A stretch of DNA of 64,000 nucleotides from Bacillus sp. 1780r2a1 (GTDB taxonomy: Bacteria; Bacillota; Bacilli; Bacillales; Bacillaceae_H). The stretch spans positions 2,599,501-2,663,500 of the forward strand of contig CP099863.1 in the NCBI GenBank assembly GCA_024134725.1. Direction: 5' to 3'. The notes below the pieces were generated by a model, which was not told the origin of the DNA, did no database searches, and saw only the letters and a program-made list of their open reading frames with translations. Both the position numbers and the translations under genes were made by a program. Within the stretch, counting starts at the first letter, position 1, and every line of letters starts with the position of its first letter. This document shows, in pieces, positions 31,697-39,904 of the stretch.

Positions 31697-32645
31697 ATTG
31701 CTCTATTTTTTCAGAATAGATTGCAGAAATTGCTGTTTGAATAATGGTTGCTGAATATTCCAGCTTACGATGTTCTTCTAGTGATAAATGAAGAGGAATT
31801 CGTTTCTCAATTCCTCCGGTTCCAATAACAGATGGAATACTAATAGCTACGTCATGTAAGCCATACTCTCCCTGCAATATCGTAGAAACTGGAAAAACAG
31901 CTCGTTCGTTACTGATAATGGCTTTGGTTAGCTGTGCAATCGCGTTTCCAATACCAAATTCCGTATTTCCTTTTAGCCAATAGATTTCAAAACCTAGTTT
32001 GATCACTCCTTTTTCAATTTTTTCTTTATCTAAAGTAGACTGCTCATGTTGGTAGTAATCTTCTAGTTTTTGTCCAAAAATTGTTGAATGTGACCATAGT
32101 GCAAACTGCGAATCGCCATGTTCGCCAAGCATATACGCATGAACGTCATGTGGCTTTACCTTGAGTTCATTTGCAACAACTCGCCGAAGACGCGAACTAT
32201 CTAACAAGGTTCCTGTTCCAATTACACGCTCTCTTGGCAGTCCAGACAAACTCCATACATGGTATGTAATAACATCACATGGATTTGTGGCTACAACGTA
32301 ACAGCCTGAGAAACCAAGCTCTTTTAGAGTTGTAACTACTTCAATAATAATAGGTGCAGTTGCTTTTAATTCATCAAGCCTCGTTTCACCTTTTTGAGGT
32401 CTCGGACCGGCAACGCTTATAATAATTACATCTGCATCTTTAATATCGACCAATCCACCTGCATATACGTTTGTAAACCCAGACGCAGTGACAGTTGCAT
32501 CCTGTAAATCAAGCGCGTCACCTTCCGCTTTTTCCTTTAAACAATCCACAAGCACCAATTCTTCTATTGCTTGCTGATTAACTAATGAAAAAGCTGTCGC
32601 TGAGCCAACATTTCCACATCCAATAATTCCAACTTTCCTTCCCAT
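31695..32645 (-). CDS. L-2-hydroxyacid dehydrogenase (lactate/malate dehydrogenase superfamily)
   Basis: A 316-residue NAD enzyme: GIIGCGNVGSATAF nucleotide loop at residues 6-19, ATNPCDVITY, and the catalytic LGEHGDSQF with His around residue 180. The active-site loop reads AGPRPQKGETRLDEL, so the position of Gln102 that gives true L-lactate dehydrogenases their pyruvate specificity is Pro. This points to bulkier 2-oxo acids, as in L-2-hydroxyisocaproate dehydrogenases. It starts 18 bases after metI in the SAM-riboswitch operon, suggesting reduction of the methionine-derived 4-methylthio-2-oxobutanoate or the reverse; that role is inference. Confidence 0.85.
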   Translation of the reverse strand: MGRKVGIIGCGNVGSATAFSLVNQQAIEELVLVDCLKEKAEGDALDLQDATVTASGFTNVYAGGLVDIKDADVIIISVAGPRPQKGETRLDELKATAPIIIEVVTTLKELGFSGCYVVATNPCDVITYHVWSLSGLPRERVIGTGTLLDSSRLRRVVANELKVKPHDVHAYMLGEHGDSQFALWSHSTIFGQKLEDYYQHEQSTLDKEKIEKGVIKLGFEIYWLKGNTEFGIGNAIAQLTKAIISNERAVFPVSTILQGEYGLHDVAISIPSVIGTGGIEKRIPLHLSLEEHRKLEYSATIIQTAISAIYSEKIEQ

Positions 32646-32663
32646 GAGCTCTTCTCCTTTCTC

Positions 32664-33329
32664 TTATCCCTCTCTTTTCAATCGCTTAGCTAGGTGACTA
32701 CCAAATGATTGAATTACCTGCACCATGATAATTAATACGAGAATAGTGGTATACATGACCGTTGGTTCGAAGCGCAAGTGTCCGTATTGGAAAGCAATAT
32801 CTCCAAGTCCACCAGCCCCAACAAGACCAGCCATTGCCGTAGCACCAATAAGACCAATGGTTGCAATTGTTAGTCCTAAAATAATACCAGAACGTGCTTC
32901 TCTTACGACTACATACCAAATAATTTTTGGTGTTGAAATTCCCATTGACTGATACGCTTCTACTATTCCTTTATCAACTTCTAACAGCGCAGACTCCATT
33001 AATCTCGCAATATAAGGTGCCGTATACACTACAAGGGGAACAATTACGCCTTGTACACCGATTGTTGTTCCAGCAATAAGTTTAGTAAATGGTAGAATAA
33101 AAAATAAAAGGATAATAAAAGGTATTGAACGAATAATATTAATAATCCAGTTAAGAGCTTGATATAACCATCTGTTTTCTGATTGCCCTCCCTGTCTAGT
33201 TACAACAAGTAAAATACCAAGCGGTAAACCAATTAAGATGGCAATAACTAATGAGATGCTTGTCATTGTTAACGTTTGAAGGAATCCTTCCCAAATAACG
33301 TCGCTCCACTCTACAAAAAATTCAGCCAC
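32664..33329 (-). CDS. metI: Methionine ABC transporter permease MetI
   Basis: A 221-residue permease with five to six helices and the EAA loop motif LLEVDKGIVEAYQSMGISTPKIIW. IGLPLGILLVVTRQGG and the C-terminal GAGGLGDIAFQYG are typical MetI (MetP) elements. It forms the membrane part of the MetNIQ importer for methionine. It begins one base after metN and is followed by the dehydrogenase gene. Confidence 0.95.
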   Translation of the reverse strand: MAEFFVEWSDVIWEGFLQTLTMTSISLVIAILIGLPLGILLVVTRQGGQSENRWLYQALNWIINIIRSIPFIILLFFILPFTKLIAGTTIGVQGVIVPLVVYTAPYIARLMESALLEVDKGIVEAYQSMGISTPKIIWYVVVREARSGIILGLTIATIGLIGATAMAGLVGAGGLGDIAFQYGHLRFEPTVMYTTILVLIIMVQVIQSFGSHLAKRLKREG

Positions 33330-33330
33330 C

Positions 33331-34344
33331 TTACTTCCACTCCTCTACAATAACGCCTTCGCTCTCTAAATATTCAATGGCTTCTTCGTAAGCTACTTTA
33401 TCTCCTCTTAAATGAACAAGCAGCTTTCCTAGCGTTTCATTTTTTAATTGTTCAATTCCACCAGCTAAAATACTTGGTAACACATCAAATTTGCGTGAGA
33501 CCATTGCCAGTGCCGGCTCGTTGGACTTTTCACTTCCTTTAAAATACAGTGATACCAGCTTACCAGTTTTACGATACTCGGTTTTTAAAGCCTCTGGTAG
33601 ATTAAATGCAGACTCTGATCCAATAAAACGCTGAGTTGTTGGATGGTGTGGATGAGTAAACACATCCACTACTCTTCCTTCTTCTACAACTCTCCCATTT
33701 TCCATCACTGCAACACGGTCACAAATACGCTGAACAACGTTTAATTCGTGCGTAATTAGAAAAATTGTTAAGCCTAGTTCTCGATTAATTTTTAATAGTA
33801 ACTCCAAGATAGCTTCCGTTGTTTCTGGATCTAAGGCACTTGTTGCCTCATCGCTTAATAAGATTTCCGGTTCGTGTGCTAAAGCTCTTGCGATGGCGAC
33901 ACGCTGCTTTTGACCACCTGATAGCTGAGATGGATAATGGTTGATTTTATCTGACAGCCCAACAATTTCTAAATACTTATCTGCACGCCTTTGAATGGTT
34001 TGTTTATCGATTCCTTCTAACTTTAGTGGAATTGCAATATTTTCATATACCGTTGCTGTTTTTAACAAGTTATACCCTTGAAAAATCATACCAATTTTCC
34101 GACGTGTTTTTTGCAAGTCCTGCTTCGAAAGGGAAGGTAAACTAATGCCATTAATTAACACGTCTCCAGACGTTGGCTGCTCTAACAAATTGACGCAGCG
34201 AATTAGCGTACTTTTGCCCGCACCGCTATATCCAATTACCCCAAATACTTCTCCTTTTTCAATGGTTAAGGATACATCTTTCACAGCCTCCACTTTCTTG
34301 CCGTTGACTTCATATGTTTTGGAAGTCTGCTTTAATTCAATCAC
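33331..34344 (-). CDS. metN: Methionine ABC transporter ATP-binding protein MetN
   Basis: A 337-residue ATPase: Walker A GYSGAGKST, signature LSGGQKQRVAIARAL, Walker B ILLSDEATSALD, and a C-terminal NIL (ACT-like) domain that binds methionine and feedback-inhibits transport. GTG at 34342-34344 is preferred because AAGGAG, which overlaps the metQ stop, is 8 bases away; GTG codons further upstream are less well placed. Part of metQ-metN-metI. Confidence 0.95.
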   Translation of the reverse strand: MIELKQTSKTYEVNGKKVEAVKDVSLTIEKGEVFGVIGYSGAGKSTLIRCVNLLEQPTSGDVLINGISLPSLSKQDLQKTRRKIGMIFQGYNLLKTATVYENIAIPLKLEGIDKQTIQRRADKYLEIVGLSDKINHYPSQLSGGQKQRVAIARALAHEPEILLSDEATSALDPETTEAILELLLKINRELGLTIFLITHELNVVQRICDRVAVMENGRVVEEGRVVDVFTHPHHPTTQRFIGSESAFNLPEALKTEYRKTGKLVSLYFKGSEKSNEPALAMVSRKFDVLPSILAGGIEQLKNETLGKLLVHLRGDKVAYEEAIEYLESEGVIVEEWK

Positions 34345-34356
34345 ATTCACCACTCC

Positions 34357-35175
34357 TTAAAATGCTGGGACAACTGATCCGTTAAACTCTTCTTCAATAA
34401 ATTGACGAATTTCATCTGAATGGAAATATTCTTCTAACTGTTTTACAACTTCATCATCTTTATTTTCCGTGCGCACAACAACGTAGTTTGGATATGGGTT
34501 GTTTTCAATTTCTTCATGGAAAATAGCATCCTCATTAATTGTTAGTCCTGCTCCCATGGCAAAGTTTGTATTGATTGCAGCAGCTGCTACTTCACCTAAT
34601 TGAGATGGAATTTGTGAAGCTTCTAGCTCAACAATCTCAAGACCCAGTTTATTTTCAGCAACGTCTTTCTTCGTAGCTTTTTCTTCAACGCCTTCTTTTA
34701 GCTTAATAACTCCAGCTGCTTCAAAGAGTTTTAACGCGCGATATTCATTACTTGGATCATTAGGTACAGCGATTTTGTCACCTTTTTTTAGCTCCTTTAT
34801 ATCTTTAATTCCTTCGGCATAAATACCCATTGGAAACGCTACTGTTTTAAATGCATCTTCAATTTTATAACCCTTATCTTTTACCTGCTGTTCTAAAAAC
34901 GGTAGTGTTTGGTAGTTATTTAAATCTAAATCGCGCTCATCAAGTGCTGTATTCGGTGTATTATAATCGTTAAACGTTTTAATAGTAATGTCGAGCCCAT
35001 CTTTTTCTGCTAGCTTTTTCACTTCTTCGTTAATTTGTTGATGAGGACCACCAGTTACGCCAATTGTAATTTTTTCTGTGCTTAAAGTTTTTGCTTCTTC
35101 TTTTCCGCACGCAGCCGTTACAATCAGTAATGCTGATGCCAATGTTACTCCTAGTACTTTTGCTGTTTTTTTCAT
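34357..35175 (-). CDS. metQ: Methionine-binding lipoprotein MetQ
   Basis: A 272-residue solute-binding lipoprotein of the NlpA family: signal peptide ends VTAAC with lipidated Cys23, then ITIGVTGGPHQQINEEVKK and DLNNYQTLPFLEQQ, both standard for MetQ. It captures L- or D-methionine outside the cell and passes it to MetNI. It is the first gene after the SAM riboswitch; the order Q-N-I differs from the N-P-Q order of B. subtilis. Confidence 0.95.
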   Translation of the reverse strand: MKKTAKVLGVTLASALLIVTAACGKEEAKTLSTEKITIGVTGGPHQQINEEVKKLAEKDGLDITIKTFNDYNTPNTALDERDLDLNNYQTLPFLEQQVKDKGYKIEDAFKTVAFPMGIYAEGIKDIKELKKGDKIAVPNDPSNEYRALKLFEAAGVIKLKEGVEEKATKKDVAENKLGLEIVELEASQIPSQLGEVAAAAINTNFAMGAGLTINEDAIFHEEIENNPYPNYVVVRTENKDDEVVKQLEEYFHSDEIRQFIEEEFNGSVVPAF

Positions 35176-35206
35176 TATGCCAATCGCTCCCTTTTCTTTT
35201 TCCCAT

Positions 35207-35375
35207 AAAAAAAACGCCTCTTACAGATAAAGAGAAGCGATTTTAAACAATCCACTTCTCTTATCTTTCAGTGTATAAAAATACACCGCAGGATTTAGCA
35301 CCGTTACAGCACGATTGCTGTTAGGTTGCCGGGTTTCATAGGGCCAGTCCCTCCACCACTCTCGATAAGAGTTGC
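35207..35375 (-). ncRNA. SAM-I (S-box) riboswitch with terminator
   Basis: On the minus strand, CTCTTATC (35364-35371) begins the aptamer and pairs with GATAAGAG (35258-35265). Between them are GAGGGACTGGCCC, GAAACCCGGCAACC and GGTGCTAAATCCTGC, the conserved S-box core. Downstream, CGCTTCT pairs with AGAGGCG followed by eight T (35207-35239), a terminator. SAM binding shuts off metQ-metN-metI and the dehydrogenase when methionine is plentiful. Confidence 0.97.
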
Positions 35376-35485
35376 TTTTTTATTCACTTTGTTATGATGG
35401 CTATTCTACAGGTAGTTTGTATATAGTGTCAATATTTTTTTAATTTTATTTTATGAAAATTTTTAGATTAGTTTTAATTCATACA

Positions 35486-35521
35486 AAAAAAGCATACAAA
35501 AGTTTCCTTTTGTATGCTTCT
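35486..35521 (-). terminator. Terminator of the YjcZ-type gene
   Basis: GAAGCATACAAAAG and CTTTTGTATGC pair around GAAA, followed by seven T on the minus strand; it separates this gene from the SAM-box operon. Confidence 0.87.
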
Positions 35522-35529
35522 TTTCTTTA

Positions 35530-35649
35530 TTAATTCCAGCAAACGCATCCTACAATCACAAGAAGAATAAACAGAACCAAGATTAAGGCAAACCCACTGC
35601 CGCCTTTATTATAGCCGTATCCTCCACAATAACCGCCGTAAAAACACAT
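35530..35649 (-). CDS. YjcZ-family sporulation-associated small membrane protein
   Basis: A 39-residue protein: a Gly/Tyr/Cys-rich start (MCFYGGYCGGYGYNKGG) and one helix (GFALILVLFILLVIVGC). This is the YjcZ/YhfZ-like family, short proteins expressed in the mother cell or forespore and often unnoticed because of size. AAAGGATGG precedes the ATG. It is monocistronic and has its own terminator. Confidence 0.9.
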   Translation of the reverse strand: MCFYGGYCGGYGYNKGGSGFALILVLFILLVIVGCVCWN

Positions 35650-35734
35650 AACATACACCATCCTTTCTATCTCAGTGTATGCACACATCATCCTTTTGCT
35701 TGTCTAAACGCCCATTTTCTAAAAATATGTACCG

Positions 35735-36199
35735 CTAACTCAATATTTGTCGTAAGCGAATCATATCACGACATTGAATACCATTTTCATAGATTTCTTC
35801 TTCATAGTTATGAACAAAGTGATCAATTTCAATTCCTGTAATACGAAATCCACATTTTTGGTACAACGCTAGCTGTTCAATACTTGAATTACCTGTTGCA
35901 ATTTCTACGCTTTTATATCCGTAGTGCTTTGAAAGCTTTAACGCTTCTTCCACCAATAGCTTGCCATATCCTTGATTTCGCACATTTTTCTTTACAACAA
36001 TATTAACGATTTCAACCGTGTTAGGCCTTGTAGGAAGTAGCACAATGAGACCTACCAGCTCGCCATTTGCTATTCCCGCAATACACGTTCCTCGTTCAAT
36101 ATATCCTGCAATGACTTCTTCTGATGGATCAGCTTCCTTTAACAACTCAATATGACTCTTTGACACTTGCAATATTTTTTCAAAACGTAAACTAGACAT
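35735..36199 (-). CDS. GNAT N-acetyltransferase
   Basis: A 154-residue acetyltransferase with motif A VEIVNIVVKKNVRNQGYGKLLVEEAL (R-N-Q-G-Y-G), then VEIATGNSSIEQLALYQKCGFR. The substrate is not predictable. It has its own start with a GGGGCGATAG site. It is monocistronic. Confidence 0.88.
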   Translation of the reverse strand: MSSLRFEKILQVSKSHIELLKEADPSEEVIAGYIERGTCIAGIANGELVGLIVLLPTRPNTVEIVNIVVKKNVRNQGYGKLLVEEALKLSKHYGYKSVEIATGNSSIEQLALYQKCGFRITGIEIDHFVHNYEEEIYENGIQCRDMIRLRQILS

Positions 36200-36317
36200 G
36201 CTATCGCCCCTTCTTTCTACTATTTTCGTTAAACAAATTACACCGTAATTGACGGTTTCCCTGTTATAATTAAAAGATATTACTAGAGAAGAAACAAGTC
36301 TAAAGGAGGAATTATTT

Positions 36318-36797
36318 ATGAATTCATTGTTATTACATCACTTAGAAACCGTTCGAAGTATTACTCTAAACGTTTTATCAACCGTAACTGAAGAAGAAGG
36401 TTTACTAACTCCCAATGGCTTTTCAAACAACATTGTGTGGAACTTAGGACACATTGCATATATTCAAGAAAAACTGGTTTTTGAACTTGCTGGACAGAAG
36501 AATCAGTTACCTGCCTCATATGAGCAATTATTCGCGGCCGGAACAAGGCCTTCTCAATGGGAAGAAGAACCTCCTACCTTAACTCAATTACAAGAAGAAC
36601 TGACGGTTCAAACTGAGCGTATTAAAGAATTCATACCCGCTCATTTTGATATGAAACTAGCCAAACCATTTACTAATAAAGCTGGCATTTCGTTTGATCA
36701 TGTTGGCAGCACATTTTTATTCAGCTTCTATCATGAAGGAATGCATGTGGAGACAATTAAACAAATTAAAAAAGCCGTTCAAACACAAAAATCCTAA
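36318..36797 (+). CDS. DinB-family metal-binding protein
   Basis: A 159-residue four-helix bundle of the DinB/YfiT type. Putative metal ligands are His in NIVWNLGHIAYI and His in FSFYHEGMHVETIKQI. The family includes bacillithiol transferases and other thiol-S-transferases. An AAAGGAGG site precedes ATG. Single gene with a terminator. Confidence 0.88.
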   Translation: MNSLLLHHLETVRSITLNVLSTVTEEEGLLTPNGFSNNIVWNLGHIAYIQEKLVFELAGQKNQLPASYEQLFAAGTRPSQWEEEPPTLTQLQEELTVQTERIKEFIPAHFDMKLAKPFTNKAGISFDHVGSTFLFSFYHEGMHVETIKQIKKAVQTQKS

Positions 36798-36815
36798 CAG
36801 ATGTTAGGATTTTTG
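36786..36815 (+). terminator. Terminator of the DinB gene
   Basis: AAATCCTAACA and TGTTAGGATTT pair around GA, followed by TTTT. Confidence 0.83.
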
Positions 36816-36864
36816 TTGCTTTTTTTTCATTTATTTACTAAAAGATTTTCGTATTACAATTACT

Positions 36865-37023
36865 TTATATTCGACTTTTCCCTATTTCTACTATGTATGT
36901 TTTATCCACAACAAACTTATCTACTGCTTCTTTTTGCTGCTCAAAGTGATAGTAAGCAGCACACACCCCTCCCAATCCTGCTAGCGCTAACACGATTAAC
37001 AGAATGGACCCAACCTTTTTCAT
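36865..37023 (-). CDS. Small membrane-anchored protein of 52 residues
   Basis: ATG at 37023 is preceded by GGGGAGAGAATG. The protein starts MKKVGSILLIVLALAGLGGV, a signal anchor or lipoprotein-like helix with a Cys after GGV, then a charged tail (HFEQQKEAVDKFVVDK). No family match. It is too short for standard gene calling and lies opposite a longer non-coding frame. Confidence rests on the start site and composition. Confidence 0.55.
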   Translation of the reverse strand: MKKVGSILLIVLALAGLGGVCAAYYHFEQQKEAVDKFVVDKTYIVEIGKSRI

Positions 37024-37208
37024 GTTTCATTCTCTCCCCTATGTCTCACAAAGTCTGATAGAAACCTTTTGTGATCGCCCTTTTGTCTAAAAGGTTCATT
37101 CAAGCGAGCGTGAGGAATCCCCCTTATCCTCCTCACTCTATTAGATGGTACCATACCTTTTCCAAAAAATGTGTAAATGTTTTCATCTGTTAAAAAATTG
37201 TCATTTTT

Positions 37209-38537
37209 TTACTTAGATTGATAAAAAGATTGCATAAGAAAATGAAGAGCTTTGTTTTTTGAAAGGCCAAATGCATTAATAATATAGTCAACGTATTGAA
37301 ATAAAGACTCACCGTTTTTTTCTTTCAGCTTCATAGCGCGAAAAGATTTATTAAATCGATAATGTTTTTTGTCAGAAAACACTAGACCTTCTTCTCTGAG
37401 AAAATCTTTATATACTTCATGATTAAAATACAAAACATCATTCCGCACATTTTCAAGGTCAATCACAACAATCATATCCTCTAATTCAGCATTAAGCTGC
37501 GTCATACATTCAATATACTCACCCAGACAGCTGAGTAATAATGTTAAAAATTGATGACCATCAACGTATTGAAACTGATCAAAGATAGAGGCGTTCCTGT
37601 AGCTTGGAACACACTCTTGCAAGACAGACTTTACTTCATCAAGTTCTTCCACGTATGGAATTGGAATATGAAACTTAGCCGCTCCATTGACAAACTGTTC
37701 CCAAGCAACGGTTTCATCGTACGAGTCAATCACATCGGTGTTTCGAAAAATAATAGATTCAGCTGAATGCGATGCTTTAACAAACGGTAAATGAACGTTC
37801 ATCTCAACTTCTTCATACATTGGATAAGCTTTAGGTTCATTTGATTTTGATAAAATGTACTGTTTTAATTTATCTTCATCCATGTGTTCCAGTAAGTACA
37901 GGTCATAAATTGGAATAACGTACATATTACACATTCCATAGTAAACATAGCCTTCGCCGTGGGTAAGCCCCTTTCGATTATAAATGGATAATTCCTTTGT
38001 ACAAAATGCTTCTAAGCGCATCATTCGATCTTTTGATTTTTGATATAGCCGGTCCAGGTGATAGCGATCATCAATTTCTGAGATAGGAGACGTTCCACTC
38101 CCGATACGTCGATAAATTTTCCCGTATGACATATATGGGGGGTATAAGCCTTCTGGAATCCAAATGATAAAGACACCGTACTCTGTAGTATGTTCAGGCG
38201 ATAGAAACCGAGTGAAGATACGAGGAATTGGATTCGTTACATCCTTCAGCATATTATGGATAAAGAGTTCATACTCTTTTCTTTCAAGTAAATTGATTGA
38301 GTAATCATCTTCATCAACTCCAAAGATTAGCCACCCACCCATTTCATTAGCAAACGATGCAATAATGTTTGGAATCTTTCTCTTCACAGTAGAACTAATT
38401 TCCCGCTTAAATTCAAGCTGATATCCTTCTTCTAGCTGTTTGGCAACCATCACTTCTACATCAGAGAAACAAATTTCAGCAATCGTTAGCTTTCTTCCCT
38501 CTTCGTTTATGAACGGCGAATAAAACGAATCACTCAC
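37209..38537 (-). CDS. AlbA_2 (Schlafen-like) domain protein, 442 residues
   Basis: The N-terminal 130 residues match AlbA_2/Schlafen: LEEGYQLEFKREISS followed by IPNIIASFANEMGGWLIFGVDED and IYRRIGSGTSPIS. In this family the Glu/Lys patch can form a nucleic-acid-binding or RNase site. The C-terminal 300 residues show no known domain. ATG at 38537 has AGGGGAAA before it. It is a single gene with no obvious partner. It could be a regulatory ATP/nucleic-acid protein or a solitary defence effector; nothing decides between these. Confidence 0.8.
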   Translation of the reverse strand: MSDSFYSPFINEEGRKLTIAEICFSDVEVMVAKQLEEGYQLEFKREISSTVKRKIPNIIASFANEMGGWLIFGVDEDDYSINLLERKEYELFIHNMLKDVTNPIPRIFTRFLSPEHTTEYGVFIIWIPEGLYPPYMSYGKIYRRIGSGTSPISEIDDRYHLDRLYQKSKDRMMRLEAFCTKELSIYNRKGLTHGEGYVYYGMCNMYVIPIYDLYLLEHMDEDKLKQYILSKSNEPKAYPMYEEVEMNVHLPFVKASHSAESIIFRNTDVIDSYDETVAWEQFVNGAAKFHIPIPYVEELDEVKSVLQECVPSYRNASIFDQFQYVDGHQFLTLLLSCLGEYIECMTQLNAELEDMIVVIDLENVRNDVLYFNHEVYKDFLREEGLVFSDKKHYRFNKSFRAMKLKEKNGESLFQYVDYIINAFGLSKNKALHFLMQSFYQSK

Positions 38538-38613
38538 AGTTTCCCCTCCTCATCATATGCCTATAACTTATCCATATGATGAAAAGTGGCTAAACAGTCG
38601 TATTTCTTCTAAA

Positions 38614-38817
38614 TTAACCAAAGAACAAATCGAGGATATTAGATGCTTTAGACGCTTCTTTATTATAAAACTCTGAGTAACCACATGACTTACAATAGAT
38701 AACAACAAATCGGTTATGCTGAACGTCTAGAAGCTTTGAGAGCCCTGTTCCTGTCATTGCAACTTCCTTTTGCCCAACGCTCTGTCCACCACATTTTATA
38801 CATCCTGCCTCTTTCAT
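38614..38817 (-). CDS. Small zinc-ribbon nucleic-acid-binding protein (DUF2082-like)
   Basis: A 67-residue protein: MKEAGCIKCGGQSVGQKEV and IYCKSCGYSEFYN give two Cys-X2-Cys knuckles of a zinc ribbon, matching the DUF2082 family of putative nucleic-acid-binding proteins. ATG at 38817 is preferred because AAAGGAG is well spaced. It lies upstream of the AlbA_2 gene on the same strand, 76 bases away, so they might be co-transcribed. Confidence 0.8.
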   Translation of the reverse strand: MKEAGCIKCGGQSVGQKEVAMTGTGLSKLLDVQHNRFVVIYCKSCGYSEFYNKEASKASNILDLFFG

Positions 38818-38840
38818 TTCTATCATCTCCTTTATTAAAA

Positions 38841-38880
38841 TAAAAACCATTTCGTATTAAGTAATACGAAATGGTTTTTA
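38841..38880 (-). terminator. Terminator of the MFS/cyclodeaminase operon
   Basis: Perfect 19-base arms starting TAAAAACCATTTCG around AG, with T-rich ends; it lies 22 bases after the stop at 38902. Confidence 0.9.
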
Positions 38881-38901
38881 AAAAGTTTCATATTTTTCCA
38901 T

Positions 38902-39891
38902 TTAAAACTCAAATGTTGTCCCTATTCCTAACTCAACAGCTTTTTCATATACGCTTTTTGCCACCATCGTATCTAAATAAGCAATGCCAACTGATTCATA
39001 AAATGTAATCTCTTCCTCAGCTGTGCGTCCTCCTTTACGTTCACATACAATTTCTCCTAACTCTCCGTAAATAGCTGTAGCCTCCCACAGCCCTTGATCT
39101 ATAGGAACAAGTAAATCTCCAGCTTCATGCATAGCTCCTTCATACGTATCTACAACCACTTTATCGCTTTTTAAAAGTGTCTCAACATCAACTTCCTGCA
39201 TATGTGGCTGATATGAGCCAATTGCATTTACATGAGTACCTGGTCGAAGTAAGCTGCCATTAAACAAAGGCGTCGAGGACTTTGAACTACAAATAACAAT
39301 ATCCGCTCCTTGAACAGCTTGATCTGCGTCATTTACAACTGTAATATCACCACTCCATGTAGGATACAGTGCTTTTATTTCGTCTTTTAGCGCATATGCT
39401 TTTTTCACTGTACGGTTATATAGCAAAATTTGTTCTAAACTTCTCACTTCCATCATTGCTTGAACTTGACCGATAGATTGGGTACCACATCCTAAAACAG
39501 CGCAGACTTTAGCATTATTTCGTGCGAGATACTTCGTTGCAACACCACTTGATGCGCCTGTCCGCAAAACTGTTAAATAGCTCGCGTCGAGGAGGGCCAC
39601 ATGCTCTCCAGTTAGCGCATTGGTTAATAGAATCATTCCTTGTAATACTTTTTTTCCTTCATTTGCGTTTTCAGGAAAAATGCTCACAACTTTAACAGCT
39701 GTGTAATCAACAGGCTCAACATAAGAAGGCATATAAAGCGTCTCTGCTTGCTTCTTTTCATGAGCTAATGATAATCTTACAGGTGCTTTCGCTTTCCCTT
39801 CTGTTCCATATCGAAACCCCTGTTCTACATCTCTTATACAATCTTTCATCGTATAAAGCTCTCGAATCATTTTTTCATTTAAAAGCAACAA
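38902..39891 (-). CDS. Ornithine cyclodeaminase/mu-crystallin family protein
   Basis: A 329-residue NAD(P)-binding enzyme of the OCD family, which includes ornithine cyclodeaminase, alanine dehydrogenase and ketimine reductases. Visible marks are APVRLSLAHEKKQAETLYMPSY, LLDASYLTVLRTGASSGVATKYLAR and the dinucleotide loop VLGCGTQSIGQV. TTG at 39891 is chosen as start because AAGGGAGA lies five bases before it; the frame extends upstream but overlaps the MFS gene. Co-transcribed with an MHS-type transporter and a GntR regulator, so it probably handles an imported amino acid. Confidence 0.88.
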   Translation of the reverse strand: MLLLNEKMIRELYTMKDCIRDVEQGFRYGTEGKAKAPVRLSLAHEKKQAETLYMPSYVEPVDYTAVKVVSIFPENANEGKKVLQGMILLTNALTGEHVALLDASYLTVLRTGASSGVATKYLARNNAKVCAVLGCGTQSIGQVQAMMEVRSLEQILLYNRTVKKAYALKDEIKALYPTWSGDITVVNDADQAVQGADIVICSSKSSTPLFNGSLLRPGTHVNAIGSYQPHMQEVDVETLLKSDKVVVDTYEGAMHEAGDLLVPIDQGLWEATAIYGELGEIVCERKGGRTAEEEITFYESVGIAYLDTMVAKSVYEKAVELGIGTTFEF

Positions 39892-39904
39892 CGAAATCTC
39901 TCCC

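Noticed and set aside
36801-37058. 85-codon plus-strand frame after the DinB gene
   Set aside because: The minus strand here carries a better supported 52-residue gene with a ribosome binding site and signal anchor.
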